From positions 1 through 60,916 of the forward strand of contig NZ_LLXZ01000162.1 in NCBI RefSeq assembly GCF_001440395.1: a stretch of 60,916 bases of DNA, given 5' to 3'. The first letter of the stretch is position 1. The number at the start of each line of letters is the position of its first letter. Positions 8,284 through 15,485 of this stretch are shown here, piece after piece. Under the pieces are notes generated by a model that made no database searches, was not told the DNA's origin, and was given only the letters and a program-made list of their open reading frames with translations. A program made the translations under genes and the position numbers. The stretch is from Bradyrhizobium jicamae (lineage in GTDB: Bacteria; Pseudomonadota; Alphaproteobacteria; Rhizobiales; Xanthobacteraceae).

Positions 8284-8303
8284 CAAATGATTGCAATCAT
8301 TTG
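8284..8303. promoter_or_regulatory. Perfect 20-bp palindrome, candidate operator of the downstream trio
   Basis: CAAATGATTGCAATCATTTG is a perfect AT-rich 20-bp palindrome in the 213-bp gap after hpaR and 148 bp before the Ldh-family gene. It has no loop and no T-tract, so it looks like an operator rather than a terminator. Its sequence differs from the 7599-7610 palindrome, so a different regulator is likely. Confidence 0.55.
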
Positions 8304-8451
8304 GCTAAATGCGATCGAGGCGAGTAGACATGCACGCCGTTTTTCGCTCAAAGTGCCGGCCAAGCCGGTCATGAAAACCGGCGCGGGAGTCGCAGGCCTG
8401 GCTGCTCAAGCGCAGGCCTCCGCCGTACAAGGACAGGGCTGAAATCCGGAC

Positions 8452-9537
8452 ATGGTCACAATAAAAGTCAACAATCTGATCGATTTCGTCGCTGAGGTTT
8501 TTTCCCATTCGGAATCCTCGCCCGAGGAAGCGAGGCGCATCGCAACCTACCTCACGACGGCCAATCTCACCGGCCATGACAGCCACGGCGTGATCCGGGT
8601 TCCCGTCTACATCCGCTGGAAGAAGACCGGTAACGTCATTCCCAACCAGACCCCCGAGATCGTCGTCGATACGCCCTCGCTCGCCGTGGTCGATGGCAAG
8701 TTCGGCTACGGCCAGACCGTGACGCCGTTCGCGGTGCGGACCGGTATCGAGAAGTGCAAGAAGGCGGGACTGTCTGCAATCGCGCTGCGCAACGCCGGCC
8801 ATATCGGCCGCGTCGGCGACTGGGCGGAGATGGCTGCCGCCGAAGGCCTGGTATCGGTGCACTTCGTCAACGCCGCCGGCTCGCTCTTGGTCGCGCCGTT
8901 CGGCGGTGTCCAGAAACGGCTCTCGACCGCGCCCTATTGCGTCGGCATTCCGCGCAAGGGGCAGGACCCGATCGTGCTCGATTTTGCGACCTCCATCGTC
9001 GCCGAGGGCAAGGTGCTGGTCGCGAGCCGCGGCGGCAAAAAGTTGCCCACGGGCGCGCTGGTCGATGCCGACGGCACGCTGAGCGAAGAGCCGTCCGTGC
9101 TCTATGGTCCTTACACTCCGGATGGGCCGCGCGACCATACCAAGGGCACCGGCGCGATCCGCGCGTTCGGCGAGCACAAGGGCTCGGGCCTTGCGTTCAT
9201 CTGCGAACTGCTCGGCGGCGCGCTGACCGGCACCGGCGCCACGTCGGGCGGCCGGCAGTTCGCCAACGGCATGCTCTCCTTCTATGTCGATCCCAAGGTG
9301 GTCGACACCGCCAACTTCTTCGACGGCGAAATCTCGCGCTATACCGACTTCATCCGCGAGACCAAGCCGATCGCCGGCGTCGAGTCCGTGCTGGTCCCGG
9401 GCGATCCGGAACGGAAGACGCGCGCCGAGCGCACCAAGAACGGCGTGCCGCTGCCTGATGATACCTGGGCTGCGATCGTCAACACCGCCCGCGAGGTCGG
9501 CGTCAGCGAGACCAGCATTCAGCGCGCCACCAGCTAA
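8452..9537 (+). CDS. Ldh2/YlbC-family malate/L-lactate dehydrogenase-like oxidoreductase
   Basis: 361 aa NAD(P)-dependent oxidoreductase of the Ldh2 fold, the family of malate, ureidoglycolate, 2,3-diketogulonate and delta-1-piperideine-2-carboxylate reductases. Typical segments are HDSHGVIRVPVY (about 43-54) and the glycine-rich GEHKGSGLAFICELLGGALTG (split across about 240-260). The substrate is not readable, but members reduce or oxidise 2-oxo/2-hydroxy acids. It heads a plus-strand set with an aldolase and an altronate/galactarate-type dehydratase, suggesting sugar-acid catabolism or reduction of an aldolase product. Confidence 0.75.
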   Translation: MVTIKVNNLIDFVAEVFSHSESSPEEARRIATYLTTANLTGHDSHGVIRVPVYIRWKKTGNVIPNQTPEIVVDTPSLAVVDGKFGYGQTVTPFAVRTGIEKCKKAGLSAIALRNAGHIGRVGDWAEMAAAEGLVSVHFVNAAGSLLVAPFGGVQKRLSTAPYCVGIPRKGQDPIVLDFATSIVAEGKVLVASRGGKKLPTGALVDADGTLSEEPSVLYGPYTPDGPRDHTKGTGAIRAFGEHKGSGLAFICELLGGALTGTGATSGGRQFANGMLSFYVDPKVVDTANFFDGEISRYTDFIRETKPIAGVESVLVPGDPERKTRAERTKNGVPLPDDTWAAIVNTAREVGVSETSIQRATS

Positions 9538-9588
9538 TTCACCTCACGAACTCCAACAATCGTAACGATCACAAAGGGAAAGCGATCA

Positions 9589-10368
9589 ATGGCAACCAAC
9601 AATGTCAAGAAAGTATGGGCCTCGGGCAAGGCCGTGGTGAACGCGTGGCTCGCGATCCCCTCCGGCTTCTCGGCCGAAGTGATCGCGCAATGCGGCTTCG
9701 ACAGCGTCACCGTCGACATGCAGCACGGCGTGCAGGATTACCTCTCGATGGTTCAGTGCTTCCAGGCGATGAACGGCCACCCGGTCACGCCGATGGTCCG
9801 CGTGCCCTGGAACGAACCCGGCATCATCGGCAAGGTGCTCGACGGCGGCGCCTATGGCGTGATCTGCCCGATGATCAACACCCCGCAGGAAGCCAAGGAT
9901 CTCGTTCAGTTCGCCAAGTACCCGCCGAAGGGCACGCGCTCGAACGGCCCGATCCGCGCCGGCATGTATGGCTCGGCCGGCTCCTACCAGCAGACCGCGA
10001 ACGACGAGATCGTGCTGCTGCCGATGATGGAGACCAAGACCGCAGTCGAGAACATGGAAGCGATCCTCGATGTCGAGGGCATCGACGGCGTCTATATCGG
10101 CCCGTCCGATCTCGGCTTCTCCTATGGCCTGGTGCCGAAGCTCGACCGCGACGAGCCGGAGATCCTCAAGATCTACGAGAAGATCATCAAGGAGTGCGGC
10201 AAGCGCGGCCTCAATCCGGGCATTCACTGCTCCGGCGCCGAGGGCGCCGTGCGTGCCATCAACATGGGCTTCAAGCTGGTGACGCTGTCGAACGAGGTCG
10301 GCCTGATGTCGACCTACGCCAAGATGCAGGTGAACCAGACCCGCAAGGATAGCGCCGGCAAGGCGTGA
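9589..10368 (+). CDS. HpcH/HpaI-family class II pyruvate aldolase
   Basis: 259 aa. Compared with E. coli HpaI, the catalytic histidine is in VDMQHGVQD, the pyruvate-binding arginine in MVRVPWNEP, and the metal ligands are the Glu in METKTAVEN and the Asp in IGPSDLGFS. HpaI splits 4-hydroxy-2-oxoheptanedioate into pyruvate and succinate semialdehyde, which would complete the hpa pathway. The GarL branch of the same family cleaves 2-keto-3-deoxyglucarate. The gene sits with a UxaA/GarD-type dehydratase and not in the hpa operon, so either role is possible. I left the symbol empty for that reason. Confidence 0.8.
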   Translation: MATNNVKKVWASGKAVVNAWLAIPSGFSAEVIAQCGFDSVTVDMQHGVQDYLSMVQCFQAMNGHPVTPMVRVPWNEPGIIGKVLDGGAYGVICPMINTPQEAKDLVQFAKYPPKGTRSNGPIRAGMYGSAGSYQQTANDEIVLLPMMETKTAVENMEAILDVEGIDGVYIGPSDLGFSYGLVPKLDRDEPEILKIYEKIIKECGKRGLNPGIHCSGAEGAVRAINMGFKLVTLSNEVGLMSTYAKMQVNQTRKDSAGKA

Positions 10369-10378
10369 TTTAGATTCC

Positions 10379-10403
10379 CTCTCCCCGTAAAGGACGGGGA
10401 GAG
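10379..10403. terminator. Stem-loop between aldolase and dehydratase genes
   Basis: CTCTCCCCGT and ACGGGGAGAG form a perfect 10-bp stem with a 5-nt loop, 11 bp after the aldolase stop and 28 bp before the next ATG. There is no T-run, so partial termination, mRNA processing or a dispersed repeat are all possible. Confidence 0.5.
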
Positions 10404-10431
10404 GTGACTGCGAACTCGAGGAGACACCACT

Positions 10432-11958
10432 ATGACGACCCCCGCACCCGTGATCCGCCTGCACCCTGACGATGGCGTGCTGATCGCGCGCGCGAGCCTG
10501 CCGCCGGGCATGGTGGTGGCTGCTGGCGTCACCACGGTCGAGCGCATTCCCGCCGGCCACAAGGTCGCCATCAGGCCGATCGCCATGGGCGAGCCGGTGC
10601 GCCGCTACGGCCAGATCATCGGCTTCGCCACCGCGCCGATCGCGCCGGGCCAGCATGTTCACACGCAGAACTGCGGCATGGGCGATTTTTCCAAGGACTA
10701 TGCCTATGGCGTCGACGTCAAGCCGGTGCCGAATTTTGATCTGCCCGCGACCTTCGACGGCATCCGCCGCGGTGACGGGCGGGTGGCGACGCGCAACTAT
10801 ATCGGCATCCTGACCTCGGTGAATTGCAGCGCCCATGTCGCCAGCATCGTCGCCGATATGTTCAAGAAGAATCCCTTTACCGGCGATAACCCGCTGGCCG
10901 ATTTCCCGAATGTCGATGGCGTCGTGGCGCTGACCCACAAGACCGGCTGCGGCATGACGCAGAACGAGCCGCTGGCGCTGCTGCGCCGCACGCTCGGCGG
11001 CTACGCGCGACATGCGAATTTCTCCCATGTGGTCGTGCTGGGTCTCGGCTGCGAGGTCAACCAGATCGGCGGGCTGATGGAGGAGCAGAAGCTCGCCGGA
11101 CGGCTGCGTGCGATGGACATCCAGGAAGTCGGCGGCACCCGCAAGACGGTGGAAGCCGGAATTGCCTTCGTGAAGGAGGCGCTGACCGACGCCAACAAGG
11201 TGAAGCGCGAGCCGGTGCCGGCCAGCGAATTGACGGTCGCGCTGCAATGCGGCGGCTCCGATGGCTACTCCGGCGTCTCCGCCAATCCGGCGCTGGGCGC
11301 GGCGAGCGATCTGCTCGTGCGCCACGGCGGCACCGTGATCCTCTCGGAGACGCCTGAAACTTACGGCGCCGAACATCTCCTGACCCGGCGAGCGGTCAGC
11401 CGCGAGGTCGGCGAAAAGCTCGTCGGCCTGATGCGCTGGTGGGAGGAATACACAAAGCGCGAAGGCGCCGAGATGAACGCCAATCCGAGCCCTGGCAACA
11501 AGGCCGGCGGCCTTACCACGATTCTGGAGAAATCACTGGGCGCGATGGCCAAGGCCGGCAGTACCAATCTGGTCGACGTGCTCAACTACGCCGAGCCCAT
11601 CACCAAGAAGGGGTTCGTCTTCATGGACACGCCCGGCTACGACCCGGTCGCTGCCACGGGCCAAGTGGCCGGCGGCGCCAACATGGTCTGCTTCACCACC
11701 GGCCGCGGCAGCGTGTTCGGCTGCAAGCCCGCGCCCTCGATCAAGCTCGCCACCAACACGCCGATGTACAAGCGCATGGAAGACGACATGGACGTCAATT
11801 GCGGCACCATCCTCGACGGCGAGGAAACCGTGCAGCAATGCGGCCAGCGCATTTTCGAACTGATGCTGAAAACGGCATCCGGCCAGCCGACCAAGAGCGA
11901 GAGTTTCGATTTCGGCAGCGCCGAGTTCGCGCCCTGGGTGATTGGCGCGACGATGTAG
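10432..11958 (+). CDS. UxaA-family dehydratase (altronate/galactarate dehydratase type), full-length
   Basis: 508 aa, with an N-terminal SAF domain (about 1-95) fused to the large UxaA/GarD catalytic domain, as in full-length altronate and galactarate dehydratases. Landmarks are YIGILTSVNCSAH, THKTGCGMTQNEP, VLGLGCEVNQIGGLMEEQ and LQCGGSDGYSG, with several conserved cysteines suited to metal binding. The start has GAGGAG 8 nt upstream. It would dehydrate a sugar acid to a 2-keto-3-deoxy acid, a plausible substrate for the aldolase encoded just before it. The exact sugar acid is not decidable from sequence. Confidence 0.82.
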   Translation: MTTPAPVIRLHPDDGVLIARASLPPGMVVAAGVTTVERIPAGHKVAIRPIAMGEPVRRYGQIIGFATAPIAPGQHVHTQNCGMGDFSKDYAYGVDVKPVPNFDLPATFDGIRRGDGRVATRNYIGILTSVNCSAHVASIVADMFKKNPFTGDNPLADFPNVDGVVALTHKTGCGMTQNEPLALLRRTLGGYARHANFSHVVVLGLGCEVNQIGGLMEEQKLAGRLRAMDIQEVGGTRKTVEAGIAFVKEALTDANKVKREPVPASELTVALQCGGSDGYSGVSANPALGAASDLLVRHGGTVILSETPETYGAEHLLTRRAVSREVGEKLVGLMRWWEEYTKREGAEMNANPSPGNKAGGLTTILEKSLGAMAKAGSTNLVDVLNYAEPITKKGFVFMDTPGYDPVAATGQVAGGANMVCFTTGRGSVFGCKPAPSIKLATNTPMYKRMEDDMDVNCGTILDGEETVQQCGQRIFELMLKTASGQPTKSESFDFGSAEFAPWVIGATM

Positions 11959-11977
11959 CTCCATGCACCACTCTGGC

Positions 11978-12094
11978 GTCGTCCCTGCGAACGCAGGGAC
12001 CCATAGCCGCCGGCCTTCGTTGTTGCAGAAGGCGTCGACCAACTGCCTCGTCGATCGATCACGCGGTATGGGTCCCTGCGTTCGCAGGGACGAC
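11978..12094. repeat. Bradyrhizobium-type inverted-repeat element
   Basis: A 117-bp element ends in inverted arms, GTCGTCCCTGCGAACGCAGG... at 11978 and its mirror, ...CCTGCGTTCGCAGGGACGAC, ending at 12094. Each arm is itself palindromic (CCCTGCG-AA-CGCAGGG). It fills most of the gap between the UxaA-type gene and the transglutaminase operon. No coding content is seen. Confidence 0.75.
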
Positions 12095-12196
12095 AGCGGG
12101 GCCGCACTTCCCGTAGGCACTCCGTGCCCGTTGTTAATGCTTGATCCCACCCGGAACCGGTGTTCTGCTTAAAAAAGCCGCTGGAGTTTCCGGTCC

Positions 12197-15100
12197 GTGT
12201 CGATCTTCGTCGCACTACATCATGTCACGCACTACAAATACGACCGACCGATCGATCTCGGCCCGCAAACCGTCCGCCTGCGCCCGGCGCCGCACACACG
12301 CACGCCGATCCTGAGCTATTCGCTCAAGGTCACGCCATCCAATCATTTCGTGAACTGGCAGCAGGATCCGCAGGGCAATTGGCTGGCGCGCTTCGTGTTT
12401 CCGGAGAAGGCGACCGAACTCAAGATTGAGGTCGACTTCACCGCGCAGATGACGGTGGTCAATCCCTTCGACTTCTTCGTCGAGCCTTACGCCAATTCGT
12501 TTCCGTTCCAATACCCCAACGATCTCAAGACCGAGCTCGCGCCGTATCTCGCCACCGCCGAACAGGGGCCGCTCTTCGCAGCTTACTTGAAGGAGATTCC
12601 GCGCGAGGCCGACAGCACCGTCAATTTTCTGGTCGAACTCAACGCGCAGCTTCAGAAGAAGGTCAATTATGTCATCCGGATGGAGCCGGGCATTCAGACG
12701 CCGGAGGAGACGCTGGCACGCGGCTCCGGTTCATGCCGCGATTCGGCGTGGCTGCTGATCCAGGCTCTGCGTCACCTCGGGCTCGCCGCACGCTTCGTCT
12801 CCGGCTATCTCATCCAGCTCCGTCCCGACATCGATCCGGTCGAAGGCCCGCGCGAGGTCGAAAGCGATTTCACCGATCTCCACGCCTGGGCCGAGGTCTA
12901 TCTTCCGGGCGCGGGGTGGATCGGGTTCGACGTCACCTCGGGCATGCTGACGGGCGAGGGGCACATCCCCGTCGCCGCCACGCCGCACTACCGCTCCGCC
13001 GCACCCATTTCGGGCAGCGCCGGATTCGCCGAAGTCGATTTCGGTTTCGAGATGAGCGTCCGGCGCATCCGCGAGGCGCCGCGGATCACGCGGCCGTTCT
13101 CGGATGAATCCTGGGCGCGGCTCGACAGTCTTGGCGAGCAGGTCGATGCCGATCTCAGTGCCGACGATGTGCGCCTCACCATGGGCGGCGAGCCGACCTT
13201 CGTCTCGGTCGACGATCTGGAATCGCCGGAGTGGAATATCGCCGCTATCGGCCCAACCAAGCAGGCGCTGGCGGATGAGCTGATCCGCAAGCTGCGCGCG
13301 CGTTTTGCGCCGGGCGGGTTGCTGCATTACGGGCAGGGCAAGTGGTACCCGGGCGAAAGCCTGCCGCGCTGGGCGTTCGGCCTCTACTGGCGCAAGGATG
13401 GCGTGCCGATCTGGAAGAATGCCGATCTGATCGCGACGATCGAGAATCCCCGCAAGGCCGGGATCGAAGACGCCAAAGCCTTTATGGAAGGCACAGCGAA
13501 GCGGCTCGGGCTCGGCGTCGACTACGTGATGCCTGCTTACGAAGACCCCGTGCATTGGCTGCAAAAGGAAGCCGCGCTGCCGGTGAATGTCGATCCCACC
13601 GACTCCAAGCTCTCCGACGCGGAAGAGCGCGCGCGCATGGCGCGGGTGTTCGACGAAGGGCTCAACAAGGCCAGAGGCTTCGTGCTGCCGATCCAGCACG
13701 CGGACGCTGCGGGCTGGATGAGCGAGCACTGGCAGCTTCGGCGCAGCCATCTCTTCTTAATCCCGGGCGACTCTCCGCTCGGGCTGCGGCTGCCGATGGC
13801 ATCGCTGCCGCATGTCGAGCCGGAAGAATATCCCTACATCGTCGAGCAGGATCCGATGGAGCCGCGGCTCGAACTGGCGAAGGAAGACAAGGATACGGTG
13901 GCGGATGGCGTGCCCTCGCGGCTGGCGCAGAAGCCGAAGCAGGCCAAGCCGGTGCGTACGGCGACATCAGTCGAAATCCGCGACGGCGTGTTGTGCGCCT
14001 TCATGCCGCCGGTTGAAAAGGTCGAGGACTATCTCGAACTGATCGCGGCGGTGGAGGCGACCGCCGAGGAAATGCAGATCCCGGTTCACGTCGAAGGCTA
14101 CGGGCCGCCCTATGATCCGCGCATCGAGGTGATCAAGGTGACGCCTGATCCCGGCGTCATCGAGATCAACGTGCAGCCGGCGCAAAGCTGGCGCGAGGCG
14201 GTCGATATCACCTTCGGCCTGTATGAAGATGCCGCAAAGGTTCGGCTCGGCGCCAACCGCTTTCTGGTCGACGGCCGCCACACCGGCACCGGCGGCGGCA
14301 ATCATGTCGTGGTCGGCGGCTCCACGCCGGAAGCCTCGCCGTTCCTGCGCCGCCCGGATCTGCTGAAAAGCCTCGTATTGTACTGGCAGCGCCATCCGTC
14401 GCTGTCCTATCTGTTCTCCGGCATGTTCATCGGCCCGACCAGCCAGGCGCCGCGCATCGACGAGGCGCGGCATGACGGGCTCTACGAACTGGAAATCGCG
14501 CTCTCGCATGTGCCGCCGCCCGGCATCGAAGCCCCGCTGTGGCTGGTCGACCGCCTGTTCCGGCACATCCTCGTCGATATCACCGGCAACACCCACCGCG
14601 CCGAAATCTGCATCGACAAGCTCTATTCGCCCGACGGGCCGACCGGCCGCCTCGGGCTGGTCGAATTCCGCGCGCTCGAAATGCCGCCCGACCCGCGGAT
14701 GTCGCTGGCGCAGCAACTCCTGATCCGCGCGCTGATTGCAAAGCTGTGGCGCGAGCCACAGCAAGGCAAGTTCGTGCGCTGGGGCACCACGCTGCACGAT
14801 CGTTACATGCTGCCGCATTTCCTCTGGGAGGATTTTCTCGGGGTGCTCGATGAGCTCAAGCTATCCGGCTACGAGTTCTCGCCGGAATGGTATTCGGCGC
14901 AGCTCGAGTTTCGTTTTCCGGTGTTCGGCCGCGTCCATCATGGCGGCGTCGCGCTGGAATTGCAGCAGGCGCTGGAGCCCTGGCACGTGCTGGGCGAGGA
15001 GGGCTCGGCCGGCGGCACCGTGCGCTATGTCGATTCCTCGGTGGAGCGGCTGCAAGTCAAGGCGACGGGCTTCGTCGAGGGACGCCATGTCGTGACCTGC

Positions 15101-15463
15101 AATGGCCGGCGGATGCCGATGACGCCAACCGGCCGCTCTGGCGAGGCGGTCGCCGCCGTCCGTTTCAAGGCCTGGCAGCCCGCCTCGGGACTGCACCCGA
15201 CCATTCCGGTGCATGCGCCGCTGACATTTGACTTAATTGATAGCTGGAACGGCCGATCGCTCGGCGGCTGCGTCTACCACGTCGCCCATCCCGGCGGCCG
15301 CAACTACGAGACCAAGCCGGTCAATTCCTATGAGGCGGAAGCCCGCCGGCTGGCCCGGTTTCAGGATCACGGCCACACCCCGGGCAAAATCGAGCCGCCG
15401 CCCGAGGAACGCACCATTGAATTCCCTTTGACACTCGACTTGAGGACGCCGCTCCTGATCTAA
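12197..15463 (+). CDS. Transglutaminase-like protease domain fused to DUF2126
   Basis: 1088 aa from a GTG start. Residues 1-260 form a bacterial transglutaminase N-terminal domain plus a transglutaminase-like core with an intact triad: Cys180 in GSGSCRDSAW, His229 in DLHAWAEV and Asp245 in WIGFDVTSG. The remainder (about 290-1088) is the long DUF2126 region (MGGEPTFVSVDD, GRHTGTGGGNHVVVGG), which in comparative work resembles amidoligase or glutamine-synthetase-like enzymes. Such proteins occur with ATP-grasp and Alpha-E proteins in operons proposed to make or remove peptide tags. It begins a three-gene set: its stop is 22 bp before the ATP-grasp gene. The substrate is unknown; location appears cytoplasmic, as there is no signal peptide. 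Confidence 0.85.
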   Translation: MSIFVALHHVTHYKYDRPIDLGPQTVRLRPAPHTRTPILSYSLKVTPSNHFVNWQQDPQGNWLARFVFPEKATELKIEVDFTAQMTVVNPFDFFVEPYANSFPFQYPNDLKTELAPYLATAEQGPLFAAYLKEIPREADSTVNFLVELNAQLQKKVNYVIRMEPGIQTPEETLARGSGSCRDSAWLLIQALRHLGLAARFVSGYLIQLRPDIDPVEGPREVESDFTDLHAWAEVYLPGAGWIGFDVTSGMLTGEGHIPVAATPHYRSAAPISGSAGFAEVDFGFEMSVRRIREAPRITRPFSDESWARLDSLGEQVDADLSADDVRLTMGGEPTFVSVDDLESPEWNIAAIGPTKQALADELIRKLRARFAPGGLLHYGQGKWYPGESLPRWAFGLYWRKDGVPIWKNADLIATIENPRKAGIEDAKAFMEGTAKRLGLGVDYVMPAYEDPVHWLQKEAALPVNVDPTDSKLSDAEERARMARVFDEGLNKARGFVLPIQHADAAGWMSEHWQLRRSHLFLIPGDSPLGLRLPMASLPHVEPEEYPYIVEQDPMEPRLELAKEDKDTVADGVPSRLAQKPKQAKPVRTATSVEIRDGVLCAFMPPVEKVEDYLELIAAVEATAEEMQIPVHVEGYGPPYDPRIEVIKVTPDPGVIEINVQPAQSWREAVDITFGLYEDAAKVRLGANRFLVDGRHTGTGGGNHVVVGGSTPEASPFLRRPDLLKSLVLYWQRHPSLSYLFSGMFIGPTSQAPRIDEARHDGLYELEIALSHVPPPGIEAPLWLVDRLFRHILVDITGNTHRAEICIDKLYSPDGPTGRLGLVEFRALEMPPDPRMSLAQQLLIRALIAKLWREPQQGKFVRWGTTLHDRYMLPHFLWEDFLGVLDELKLSGYEFSPEWYSAQLEFRFPVFGRVHHGGVALELQQALEPWHVLGEEGSAGGTVRYVDSSVERLQVKATGFVEGRHVVTCNGRRMPMTPTGRSGEAVAAVRFKAWQPASGLHPTIPVHAPLTFDLIDSWNGRSLGGCVYHVAHPGGRNYETKPVNSYEAEARRLARFQDHGHTPGKIEPPPEERTIEFPLTLDLRTPLLI

Positions 15464-15485
15464 TCGGCAGTCTCGGGGAATCGGA

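Noticed and set aside
9586..11376. 596-codon minus-strand frame across the aldolase and dehydratase genes
   Set aside because: It spans two real plus-strand genes and gives an Arg/His/Leu-rich sequence with no motif, typical of a mirror frame.
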